Made by a program: the position numbers and the translations under genes. A stretch of DNA of 62,562 bases from Spongospora subterranea f. sp. subterranea (lineage: Eukaryota; Endomyxa: Phytomyxea; Phytomyxea; Plasmodiophorida): NCBI GenBank assembly GCA_049724395.1, contig JAUGWO010000032.1, positions 1 through 62,562 of the forward strand. Reading direction: 5' to 3'. Below the pieces are notes generated by a model, which had not been told where the DNA came from, ran no database searches, and was given only the letters and a program-made list of their open reading frames with translations. Shown here piece after piece: positions 1 through 10,849 of the stretch (position 1 is the first letter of the stretch; every line of letters begins with the position of its first letter).

Positions 1-900
1 TGATTGGCTGCTTTTTACTACCATTTGGGAGGCGCGAGATGCGCCTCAAAATTTGTGTTTTTGTTAAAACTTTCAAAATGCTGTCGGAAAGCGGGGAAAT
101 TAATTCCTGACTAATCCTCGTCCAAATCGCTCCCGCTGACAGCGTCCGATTGAGCGACAGCTCATCGGCCATGTTAGACATCTGAATACAAAGTCAATAT
201 GTACATCACAATTACATGGTGTCAGCAGTTCCAACTGAATAACCACATGCAAAGCGTCCGACGCAGATGATATTACCATGTGAAGCTTCTAATGAGTTCA
301 TGGTAATCAAATATGATTGATTGAAAGACTTGGATGAAAGCAATTCCCCGAATTTATTGTCCCCATGTGTACGAGTACATTACCAGTATGATGTCGGGAT
401 TACTGCAAGTCGCCATTTGAAAATTACGATGGGATTTGCGCCGCAAATGCGATTCGTCGATTCATGGTATAACCAAGTGACTGTTGCGAAGGGACCAACG
501 AATCTATCCATTACTGGCAGTTGCAGATTTTGAGAAAAAAATCCCATTCTGCAACTCTCAGCGCCATCCCATATTAAGACCGCGGCTATAGGACTTTGCG
601 TGTCGTCAGGGCCTGTGCAAGTATGATTTAGTATTTGCAGGTAACCCATGACAAGATACAGTAAAACCCCAACCTTTGACAAAAACTTCATGTAAACGAA
701 TTACAGCCCCAGGAATTGTCCATGCCCTGCAAACAATCATGCGAACAGCAGAAACGACCGTTGTTCGAAGCTCGAAGGCCAAAGATCTCGAAGTCGGACG
801 CCCCAATATTCCATTCCTCATCCATGATCGGCAGAAGTTACAGGAGGCTGCGGTAATTCGCCGCTTTTATGCGAATTTAGCTTGATTTACGTTTTCACCG
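1..900. other. Stretch without a recognised gene
   Basis: Only short open frames occur on both strands, and none shows a recognisable domain or a plausible exon chain. The stretch lies directly beyond the C-terminal side of the minus-strand transposase remnant. It may include more of that decayed element, but I see no terminal inverted repeat. Confidence 0.5.
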
Positions 901-909
901 AACCAACAA

Positions 910-1500
910 CCACATTTTTATTTTTTACTCTCCATGTCGACGAGCAGTTTCTCGTTTTTTCTTTCAGCGCCGGAAGGTCAAAAAGTTGCTCGGTTTTCAT
1001 TAGCAAATGCACCAGATTAGCGTAAGCTGTGAAACAAGTTGGATGAAAATCCCGTCCGTGCCTGAACAAACGCATTGAAAGACATCCAAAGTTTCTCATC
1101 CTTGCGTCTGATGGAACTAACGCCTTGCGCCCATCAAGCGAATTTCCGAGTTGAGCTGGGTTTGCACAGGGGTGGCCTCAGTTTTCGGGAACGATGTAAG
1201 AAATTTTGGTGACCATCAGCGGTAACCTCTGTCTGCGCATGCTTTTTCGACTGATATCATTCTAGGAACCAGACAATGTCTGGCTAATTTGAGATCCGGC
1301 CATAATCCACAAGGCACCCCACCAGATATATGGACAATCTTTGAACATCCAAATGCGGTGACAATATCATACCTGAGTCCTGAATGGGCAAACTTGTGGC
1401 TAAAATCTTCCTTTGACCATGTGGAACGCTCATAAACTTGAAAGTCTATGCCGTAGACATGCAAGTGGTACATCCGACCAAGGATTACGGTAAACACTAG
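910..1500 (-). pseudogene. DDE-superfamily DNA transposase remnant (Harbinger/DDE_Tnp_4-like)
   Basis: The minus-strand frame 1497-1216 reads as a piece of a DDE transposase core. It has YGIDF where the family has DGTDF, then SHKF and GLRYDIVTAF. A VPCGLWPDLKLAR stretch follows, holding the likely second acidic residue, and then EKACADRGYR, close to the family's GE..ADRGYRG. Below 1216 the reading passes through stops and changes of frame, but still resembles the family's C-terminal end in pieces such as KDEKLWMSFNAF and FANENRATF. The first catalytic Asp position appears to be Tyr. No N-terminal helix-turn-helix part, terminal inverted repeats or target duplication were found. It is a dead fragment of a cut-and-paste transposon. 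The family assignment rests on motif memory only. Confidence 0.6.
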
Positions 1501-1509
1501 GAATGTGGC

Positions 1510-2340
1510 ATGGCGCTAAACGTCAATGGTGAATGGCATGAATCGCAATTGACACCAGAACTGCAAAATATTATTGGCAAACAGATCGTATCCACTTCAA
1601 TGGCGTTCTTGTTCCCGCCCCTGAGCTTTGAGGCTAATGTAACGTTTGATCCAATAAAAACCGTGCTTCCATTTTGTCAATAATCCTCTGCAGTTCGGGT
1701 ATCAATTACACACCATATATATCGTCCTCCATTTATATTGCGCCGTTTCCGTAATAATTATGTCTGATGAATCCGCTTTAATTCCCCAAATGCAGAATTA
1801 CCGTGCGGTCCACGCTAATACCTGTGACCGACTCGGAAATTAGAGGTTGACAAAAAGCGCGGTCCGGACTACGGTAATTGCGGTCATCGGTGTATACTCC
1901 GTGTATGAGAACGGGAATTCAGTGAACCATAATCGATTTGACTGCGACGAGCATGTAATTTTGAAGTCGTTCAAGAGCATGGAGAAGATATCTTCCAACT
2001 CAAATCCAACGTGAATCTTAACACGGATGAGACAGATGTCGAATACGATGCAAACGAATGATATTCAAATGATCTCATGTTTACAGATGCGCTATTGCAA
2101 CGAGTTATCTCTTGTATTTGATGTAATTGTTTTAAGCATCCTTAATTAGTCTCAATGCTGTCGTACGATGCTCTGTAGATCTGATTGAGGTGATACATTT
2201 TTTGTTGCAATGAAAGGAAACTGTTTGCTTCCAATGACGTTGGTTGCCTCGCCACCATTGCGTTGTAAACGGGGTTCAATCTGAATGTGATTGCAAACAG
2301 GCATGCTGCATTTACACGCCCCAATGCTAGGGCAAACCGT
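1510..2340. other. Stretch without a recognised gene
   Basis: I see no domain, exon chain or strong repeat here. It could hold the decayed 5' half of the neighbouring transposon, but no N-terminal transposase motif was readable. Confidence 0.45.
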
Positions 2341-2465
2341 GGGAGGATGATGATGACCTTACCATAGAGCAGCCTATTGGTAAGGAGATGTCATTCCGAC
2401 AATTCCGATTTCAAGATGGGAATGGCATTGCCTTACCAATAGGCTGGAGTCACCACCATCCTCCC
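2341..2465. repeat. Foldback inverted repeat with arms of about 50 bp
   Basis: The left arm (2341-2397) and right arm (2419-2465) are imperfect reverse complements around a loop of 21 nt. The best core is AGCCTATTGGTAAGG, paired with CCTTACCAATAGGCT. The outer ends pair GGGAGGATG with CATCCTCCC. The left arm carries about 10 extra bases. The structure would form a long hairpin as RNA or as single-stranded DNA. It could be a small foldback/MITE-like element or a local inverted duplication. No flanking target duplication was identified. Confidence 0.75.
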
Positions 2466-2469
2466 GTTT

Positions 2470-5185
2470 AGTATATCGGTACTCCGAGTCAGCAATACTC
2501 TCCGGACACATTTGCATATTGCAAGGCCATCTGGCATAATCGGACTATAAAGCTCTACAGTTCTGTCATTAGAGAGAAACTGACAGGTGAGTGTGTACAC
2601 ACTACACATGGGACTCATTAACAATCTGACAAGGGATTGAAGAGAGGATAAACCTTCCAATCAATTGATCCTCTTTTAATCCATTTGCACCATTATTGAG
2701 GGAGTTCCAAAAATAGATCCCGTTTTCAAAAACTTGTCAGTAATCCATTTATGACACGATTGCTCGTTGGATTTTTCAAGACGCAACTTGTGCTCTAACA
2801 TTGTAGGGGTCCAATTTTCACCAGAAAAAGAACTGTCCACTCTAATTACAGTAATGTTACACCGACGGTAGAGTGTTAACCAACCACAGTATGGATTATC
2901 ACCAACCTGGGTCTTCGCCAACTAAATGATAAAGTGTGACAAGGAGTTGACGACCACCCCAAGACTGGATCAGAAACATTCAAGAGTGGGATTGCCTGCA
3001 ACCAAGATAGGTTCACCAACACCCCTGCAATCAGATTATGGCTGACTCTGCTAGTGAATCCGTCTCTGACAATGGCAATGATTGGCTTGCTGTAGAGATC
3101 GGCATTCCTGACGCATCTGCGTTGAAGGCAGTTATAAAGTCATGGCATCGCATAGCCATTGCAGCGTCCAGCCAACCGGTTTTTGAACGTTCGCAGACGA
3201 CACCGTGGTCGCGTTCACAGAAATATCAATGGTCGAGGACGAGGTCGGGGTAATCCCGTTCCCGGAAGATCACCAATTGGTCACCGCCTTCGTCATTGTC
3301 GAGCCGCTGGTCCAGGGAGGGGCAGATTGGCAAGCCCGGCCCTCGAGCTCGATTGATACATATGAATGAACTATGTACTGAATATCCCAAAGATAAATGA
3401 ATTATCTATAGCCGAACGCGAACGGCTAATTATCATTTTGATTATCCCAATTTTTAGCAATTTTGAGGCTGTCTATTTTCGCTAACACAACATTGGCAGT
3501 TAACACAACTTTGGTAGTGTTTTCCATTTTCAACAATGTTCGAATGAATAATATGAAGGTGTGCAAAACGATTGCAAAAATAGTTGACAGAAATTTGCAA
3601 TGTAAAATCGTCCCTTTCTCAGCGCGGTGAATCTACCTTGACATTAGTTGTCGATGACCCTATTCTGGTCGTTGGTGATCCAATACCAACTCATACGAGG
3701 TTGGTTTGCCCAGAAATAAGAGTGGTCGGGCCCTAACTTTACCCATATTCAGGTTTGGGTGTTCATAACCCCAATCTTGGGCAATGACCGCCCTTGTTTC
3801 ACGTGCTGCATTCTCGACTTGTGCTTCAAAGTTGATCAGTGCTGCAGCCGTTGGCGCTAACACGACGTCCTGCTGTGAGTCGAGAGTTACTTTGAATGAG
3901 TCAAACGAAAATGAGATTCCAGATAAGACCCCTTTTTCGTCCACGTTTTCTATGAGGAATCTTCAAGCGCATGTTCCTGCTCTGTTCACGATAACACAAA
4001 GGGCAACAGACGACCAAGGGGTGACAGTTCATACCTGGTTTCTCTGAGGAAGGCAAAATTGCACGTTGAGATTTTTTTTTGTGATGCCGATTCTAACGAA
4101 TCATTCATGTTCAACAGGTAATTTATAGAACAGAAGTCGGCTGATGACAGTCATGTATGTTCTTCAGCTCACATCTGCCCAATCAAACTCCAATCAGCAT
4201 AAAACTGCATCGAATTCGCACTTTGTTTTTAAAACGAATTTTTGAAATTGTATATATTTCGTGTCGTGATTGTGGTAGATGAAGTTAGCGGCGATCAACA
4301 AGAGTAGCAGTAAATGTCTCAACGTGAACTCATGAGCATGAACAGCGCTTGATCTCAATCGTTTTGGACCTCATTGACTTCGTCGATGGGGACGTATTAA
4401 CCGGAAAGCAATTGGAATCACGACGCCTTGTTCGTGTTGTTGAATTCGGCGTTTTGCTTGAGCGGTATATTCAGTGGACGAATAATCGTGCAAAATTGGT
4501 GGTTGGTGGTGAAGCTCCAGGTTCGGGTCGTCGCCTCGACTGCCACTGAGTTTATCATGGTCGTTTTCCTTTGGCTATGGATGTTGTTGATGATATGGCT
4601 GCCCCTGACGATGCCCACGACCTTCACCCCGCAAAACGTGATTACAAATCGATTGTTGGTCATGTCCCGCCCTATCAAATTCAGAACTAATTCACCACAG
4701 CAAAGTTGAATATAATGGGGGATCATAATCGGTGTTTAACACCTAACAACCGTTCGTCTCATCCATAACTCTGAACTCATCCTTTTCCCATTGTCGAACC
4801 GCGTTGCTGTTGCGCCATATCTTATTATATCAATGGGTGTCCTCAAGTTGTTGGTATTGGTGGTGGTGGCGATCAGACCGACTCGATCAGTGACAACCGA
4901 ACATGGTCATGGTTGGGTCGAACCGCTTGGCTCCGGTCAGGCCAATGCCGCCACAACAATCGCCTCCTCGACTATCTCGGTATGGATGGGGGAATGTCGC
5001 TCCAAAGAATTGCAAAATGCTGAGACCATTGGTGATTGCAGGACACAATGTCGTCATCGCCGGAGTGGGCAATGCCCCATGACAAGACCCAACGTGTAAA
5101 CTATCCAGTATTGAAATATTCGACATTTGAGTCGAATTTGTTGAAACGCACGATTGATTTGTTCAAAATCGATCGTGTCGACCAG
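2470..5185. other. Stretch without a supported gene
   Basis: Open frames of up to about 100 codons occur, for example minus 3944-3660 and plus 3038-3253. None matches a family I know or joins into an exon chain. Near 3159-3356 one frame is rich in Arg and Gly, but a second frame across the same bases is equally open, so coding is not supported. At 3484-3520 there are two imperfect copies of an 18-bp unit containing TAACACAAC. Confidence 0.4.
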
Positions 5186-5189
5186 TTTG

Positions 5190-5700
5190 GTGAAAGTTCT
5201 GCGATGAATGTGGTCGTTCAGCTCATCATCCAATAGAGATTCGGCTTGTTAAGTGCGTTTTTAGGAATGGGACTCGAGCCCGGGTTCGAAAATTGACGAG
5301 TCCCATATCAGTATCGATTCTCAACAGTTAATCGAAGAGCGCAAGAACCTCCATTGCCTGATCGATCTAAATCGAATTCCAACTGATTCGGAAATTTTGC
5401 CGTCTAAGGACTTTCTCGAGAATCTCGTGCCCGATAACAGCAACGCCCACCAGTTTGGTGACAGTTCTTCCAGAAACTTAGCTGTTCAGTCCATGACCAA
5501 ATTGTGTGTCGCTTTACTAAGTTCGTGTTAGGATTGGAACCCTGAGCACGAGTTCAAACCGTGATGCATCCCGTATCAGTATTAATGGTCAACAGTCAAT
5601 TGAAAACGTAGAGGGTAAAACTTTCGATTGCCGCATCGAAAATACAATTAATTCAAAAAACCAGCCAGATGACGTTCGTGAGAATTTCGTGCCAGTAAGA
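5190..5700. repeat. Old diverged tandem duplication, unit about 260 bp
   Basis: Two units can be aligned by eye, at roughly 5190-5440 and 5450-5700. Shared landmarks in order are CCAGTTTGGTGA, AGTTCT, GTTCAG and a GGAATGGGAC or GGATTGGAAC block. After these come GAGTTCAAA or GGGTTCGAAA, CATATCAGTAT or CGTATCAGTAT, CAACAGT, and a GAGAATCTCGTGCC or GAGAATTTCGTGCC end. Divergence is high, so the duplication is old. No long open frame spans it, which suggests non-coding or long-dead sequence. Confidence 0.55.
5267..5306. repeat. Perfect 10-bp inverted repeat with a 20-nt loop
   Basis: ATGGGACTCG at 5267-5276 is exactly complementary to CGAGTCCCAT at 5297-5306. The loop contains CCCGGGTTCGAA, which superficially recalls a tRNA T-arm, but no acceptor, D or anticodon arms fit around it. 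The second unit of the surrounding duplication does not keep the stem, so it is not clearly under selection. Confidence 0.5.
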
Positions 5701-6189
5701 GGTTGCCGATAATCCTCATCACCAATATCTGGATTATGTCGTAGGATGGATTTCCGGAGCAGACTCACAAAATGGTTGAGGTCTCGTAATTATCAAATAC
5801 CTGGTGGGATTGAAAATTCTCTGTCGGCACATAAACTGGGACCTGGATGAGGTCAAAGACTATGATAGCCTCTGTGTGTTTCTGGTCAGAACTCTGGTTT
5901 CCCGCTCTGTCTGGGATTTGATCATCACAAACGGTATCGTCTGTTTAGGGAAACGGAGACGAATCCAAAACAGGTCGAGTTTCACGACAGTTTGGCCATA
6001 GCGGAATCACATGATGGAATTACTCGGAAAGTCGGGGCGGGATACCGTTGAGGTCGGTACAAAACAATGGTCGATTTTCCTGATACTAGGCTAATTGCCA
6101 AGGCAACCAGCACCCTTCAAAAACTGATCCTAATTTCGAATTTTGTTTTGAAACTGGTCTCTTGCAGAAGAACGCTCTGCAGTATTACT

Positions 6190-7115
6190 CCCTAAGGTGA
6201 TTAATTGTCTCAAGCGCACCTGTATCCCCGTCCTTCAATGTCTTGTGAAATGTTGTGGCAAAGACATGGACCTGTTCCAGACACGTTGGGGAACGCGTTT
6301 CAACCACCGTAATTTTGGATTGACATGCTGCCCCGGTCGTGGATCAAATCATAACACCTGCGGTTACCACAGGACGAAAATTATCAGAAACCCTGACTAC
6401 AGGTGTTCATTCCCCTGTTGTTAGAAATACTGACTAATATTTGTGCTTGCAGAGACAAAGACTCCGGTTCATTGGATCTCAAAGCTCTTGTTCTGGCTGT
6501 TTCAATGTCAAAAACCGCAGAAGAAAAACTCAAACTGTGCTGTGAATTCAACGAGAAATACCGAGTCAAGTGGCCCCGCAACTCAAAAGCTTCTTCGATC
6601 ATATTATAACCAGAGTCCGAGACCCATCTGGGGGTGCTTTGTTCATCACTGTGGCCAAAATATAAATGAATGGATTGGAAAATGGGGCCCTCGATTCACA
6701 CATGGAAGATTCCGCATGCTGAAATGTCAGGGATTGAAGTCCCTTCGATGCGGATCGATCGACCCACCATTTGATATTCCCGCAAGACTTCATCTTCGCT
6801 CTAAATCAACCCGAGTACCTCCTCCCAGCGATTTCCGCAGATTCTCGAACAGTATGATCTGTTCGTGATTGCGAAGACAACATCACAGAGAGCCGCCTCA
6901 TCCGGGTTTAACCTCTTTGATCAACAACATGCCGTCCTATTCATCAATTGTTTACATCGTCATTGCTCTGGAAGTGTTGAGGAATTTGTTCGGAGATGGG
7001 GAGAATCAGTATTCCTACTCCAGGTTCAGTCGCGATTACTGTCCTGGAACAGGCAGAATGGAATATGATATCTGTCAATATGATTCTCTGATCATCCCAA
7101 GGTTCGATCAATGAT
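6190..7115 (+). other. Decayed coding-like units with a repeated Cys/Trp-Gly pattern
   Basis: Three stretches on the plus strand give similar peptide snippets in different frames. These are INCLKRTC with FQTRWGTRF (from 6197), FVHHCGQNINEW with KWGPRF (near 6640), and FINCLHRHC with FVRRWGE (near 6940). They suggest three diverged copies of one former coding unit of about 350 bp. No intact frame, splice chain or known domain emerges. Chance similarity cannot be excluded by eye. Confidence 0.3.
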
Positions 7116-7119
7116 TGAC

Positions 7120-8230
7120 CCTCCAATATAGACTCAAGTTAATATAACCTGATTAGCATGAAGTCAATAATTTCACCTGATCAGTTATAAGAGTAGTTTC
7201 ACAAGGGGTCATTTATATCAACTTTTCTCAGTATAATAATTCCGTTGGGGTCTTTGACACAAACCCTATTACTGCAAATAGGAAAACGCATCACGACAAA
7301 TCGGCTTGTCGACATGGCATAGAACCTCTTTGTCGGAATATCAGCAATGGGTTATAACATACGGATTGTGATATGTTATATATCCAGACAAGAATCACAA
7401 TAGAAGCGAATGTTCTAAATTGACCATAGCGGTCGAGGGAGTCTGTTGCCATATTACAGATGGAGGCCAACGGTCAAGGTATGATTCCAATAACACGACA
7501 CCGCCGGCCACAACACTATTTCATGAATCTGACCCGTTATCACCATTGGATACGATTTGGTCACCCGCCGCTACGCCGGCTTCAAATGTCAACCTTTCCT
7601 CAGGTATTATCTGACCCTATATCGATGAAATACGCTCCAAATTCCACGAACTTGTATCGCCTGGCCTCATTCTGGTTAGTTCTGATAATTTTGCCACAAC
7701 GAAAAACAGATTAGCGACTGTGCTCCAATGGCCAGTAATCCAGATTGGTGATTGAATTCTATATTTCCTTCATATACGTGTTTTCAGACGAAGAATTAGG
7801 TGGAATGGCGAGGTCCTACCAGTGAAAATTGAAACCATTCACGAATTGCAACGTCATATAAAAAAAAATGTGTTGCTGTGGTTTGATATACAAAGGATCG
7901 CGGGTTGTTATGGGTCGGTGTGCTATCGCCAGGTCGACAGTGACAAGGGAGGAATAGCGATGAAAGGAGAGGAGATGATGAAGAGACAGAGTACAGTACA
8001 GTAGAGCTTGTTAGAGCGGAAATGAGTTCCGACGGGACGGGACAGGGGAGTCGATTAGTACCACCTTCCCCTGTTTTAAATCAGGTCCTGGAGAAGGTCG
8101 GCAGAAAGTGGCTCCATGGCACGTGCTTGGAGAAAGTATTTCACAAGTTGAGGAAAATCCGAAAAAATCGAAGATAAAAGGCTCCCAGGTGAAATCTGTT
8201 GGCTCAAAACCCTGCCAACCGATCAGCAGT
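7120..8230. other. Stretch without a recognised gene
   Basis: The frames are short and overlap on both strands, without domain signatures. A short GGTATGGTATGG microsatellite-like run begins at its right end and leads into the dispersed repeat. Confidence 0.45.
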
Positions 8231-8376
8231 TCGGTTTGGTATGGTATGGTATGGTGGTTGTCGGGTTCTGATGATTCGGGTAATCCTGTGTACTACCAGG
8301 TTTTCCCTAGTTCCGCCTGGCCGCTACAAGTAGATTGGGTATCCGATCAAGGAACCTATTAGACCAGCATCAGCAG
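8231..8376 (+). repeat. Dispersed repeat family R1, copy 1
   Basis: This copy shares an ordered set of blocks with copies at 51608-51770 (+) and 53225-53376 (-). The blocks are a GGTATGGTATGG start, a CCTGTGTACTACCAG block, a TCCGCCTGGCCGCTACAAGTAG block, and a GGAACCTATTAGACCA end. The function is unknown. Because copy 2 follows a Copia 3' coding fragment, the family may derive from a Copia LTR. It could also be a SINE. Confidence 0.6.
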
Positions 8377-8583
8377 TTCGATGTCACCAGGACCAGCGTT
8401 GCGCCTCAAATTGCAAATGGAGGAGACGTCATATGTAGCACCCTGCGATGCGATATTGTGAAGAAGGGGCGTTGTGACGTTGAGGGTCTTGTCATGATAA
8501 TACATCAGACGTTGGTCAATCCATTGCCGAGATGTCCCAAGTGATCAAATTTTGTTTCCCTGAACACGTGCGGGTTGACCACG

Positions 8584-10800
8584 TCAACAATCTGTGCTGG
8601 ATCGAACCAAGTTAACACAGGATTGTCTACTCTGACGCGGTGAAGAGTAGAGCACATAATCGCCTGTTGTAAAATTAATGTCGACGGTCGATCTGCGCTT
8701 TTTCGACGAGACATCGGTGCTTCTGAGGCGCGTTGTCTGATTTACACGATCAGCCACTTCCTTGTTCATGGAATCCAGAGAATCAGAAAGATCGACTGTG
8801 ATCTCATTGATTCGCTGTTGAGCTATAGGAACATAAACAATGGTGTCATTGTGACCAAGGAAAATTGACGACAATAAAAAAAAAGGTTGAAAGCCTGTGA
8901 AAATGGTGACGGGAGAGAAACCGATCTTGGGACGAACACGAATGGTTGAGGACCATATTGACGAGAGGAGGAATACAAGGCCAATTGCCATCGAAAGGGA
9001 GGCTGAACTCCGACAATAATATCTTTAGAGTCGGATAGAATATGTCGGTTGACGATCTGTGACTGTCCCGTTGGCCCATGGAGTGTAGGCGGTAGTAAAG
9101 TGTCGAGCGATATGTAGACGAGAACACAATTGAACAACCACACTGTTCTTGAAGTTTGATCCCTGATCTGAAACGTGCCAATAAACTATTCCAAACCGTT
9201 TAAACCAGTCGATGAGGGCGAATACCACTGTTATATGATCGGCGTGTTGACAGGCGATCAATTCAACAAAACCGCTGAAATCATCCTTCAAATATGAAAA
9301 TTGGTTCGCTTGGTTGACACTCGGGTTAAAGATGTATAAAAAATCAGTGTAAAACAGTATTAGATGTAGATGTATGAATAGATGAACTATACGGTCGAGG
9401 AACAACTGCACCACGAACCCGTAAACTGTGGAGGTAATTAGAAACAAACTCTTGAATCATATTCGGCCACTAAAACCGGGACTGTATCGTCTTGATTGTG
9501 TTCTCAGAAGTAAGATGGGCCGAGGGTCCCATATAGTCGATGACCATCAGACGAATTAGGAGAGACGTTGATGCGATACAGAGTTGGTTTGAGGACGTTC
9601 TCCAGGCTATGCTTCCAGGAGAGTGATGAACTAGGTGAGTCTGATTAATTAATCCATCAAGACAGGGTTCAACATGCTCATTACTGATGTAGTTGGACTG
9701 GACTTCCGATGGATTGTATTGTTGGCCAGATGAAATCGTCAGCAATTCGATTTGACTGGAAAGGGACAGCGAGTCGTTTTGATGCGAGTTGTACATTAGT
9801 GGTGACATCGGCCGAAACTGGCGGAGGTAATGAGACAAACCATCGAGTGCAAATTTCGGCCCAGATATTATCATCCCCTGCAATGTGTTCGATGTGGAAA
9901 TCGAAAGACAAAGTGACAAGGAGAAATGGTTTACCGGAAAGAAAAGGTTCCAGGCGATGACACCCTTCCACGATCGGATACCCTTCTTTTTCAATGATTG
10001 CCCAGTTAAGTTGGCTCCCTTGGAATCTGCCACTTAAACAAGCAATTAGTTGATGTCTGTGCGGTGAATGAGGTGTTGACACATCTTTGGAAGGAATTTG
10101 TGTCAGTACTTTTAACACAAAGAATTTAGAAGGGTCGGGGAAGAAACAGAGAACATGTCCATCCTTGATATGAGCGACTGTGATCAGATCTTTAGAGCCT
10201 TCTTGAGATTTGTAGAGGCAATTTTGTGTTGTGAATTCCAGTCTATACTACCCAGGTTGACGTTCTTCAGAGTGTTTCTTGTTAAACTGCCGATGCAGCG
10301 AGGAGCAGTTGCTGAAGTGGATCTACGAGAGAAGCGAATCGAGGGGGGAGGCAGACTATCCAAAGTCGATACGTAATCGGGGTCGAATGTGACTCCATCA
10401 GCGGAAATTACATGGCCACACCATTTCACCTGAGATGATGATAATTCGCATTTGTCGGGATTGAATTTAATGTAGTGATAGTGAAGTTCGTCCAGTATTG
10501 TATCGAGCACCACGAGCAAAGTCGTCTGGATTATTGACGTATCTTAAAATATCGTCAACCCATAGAAGTGTGCAATTATCTTCAAGATTAAAACAGATGT
10601 ACACGGCAATCCAATTCGGCACAATGCCCGGTTGGTTGTGTACATCTTCCTTAATCTTGACGATCCATTTTGTGCCTATTGCCGTCCGCCCCTTCGGTAA
10701 GTTCGTGAGTGTCCAAGTTCCATGGCTTATCAAACCCTGATAATATTTGACGACACGTTGTGTTTTGTTTGACGTGTCACTACTCGAGTCCTCGAACATG
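8584..10800 (-). mobile_element. Broken Ty3/gypsy-type element, minus strand
   Basis: Pieces of reverse transcriptase (KFNPDKCEL, VKWCGHVIS), an RNase H-like part (HIEHIAGDDNIWAE) and an integrase core (KDDFSGFVEL, HVSDQGSNFKN) follow in the normal pol order on the minus strand. A part beyond the integrase runs to about 8584. Near 10.6-10.75 kb a stretch resembles the Copia RT entry motif (LPKGRTAIGTKW), which suggests a mosaic or nested fragment. No LTRs, gag or protease were recognised. The element is clearly an old fossil with many breaks. Confidence 0.7.
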
Positions 10801-10849
10801 AAATTTGAAATGCAGTGGTCCGATTCTGAAAGAAAAAAGGAGTTGGGCT

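Noticed and set aside
3159-3356. RG-rich protein fragment
   Set aside because: Two overlapping frames are open at once across GC-rich DNA. No exon chain or known RGG protein pattern supports coding.
5267-5306. tRNA gene suggested by GGGTTCGAAA
   Set aside because: No cloverleaf arms could be placed around it. The flanking 10-bp stem has the wrong geometry.
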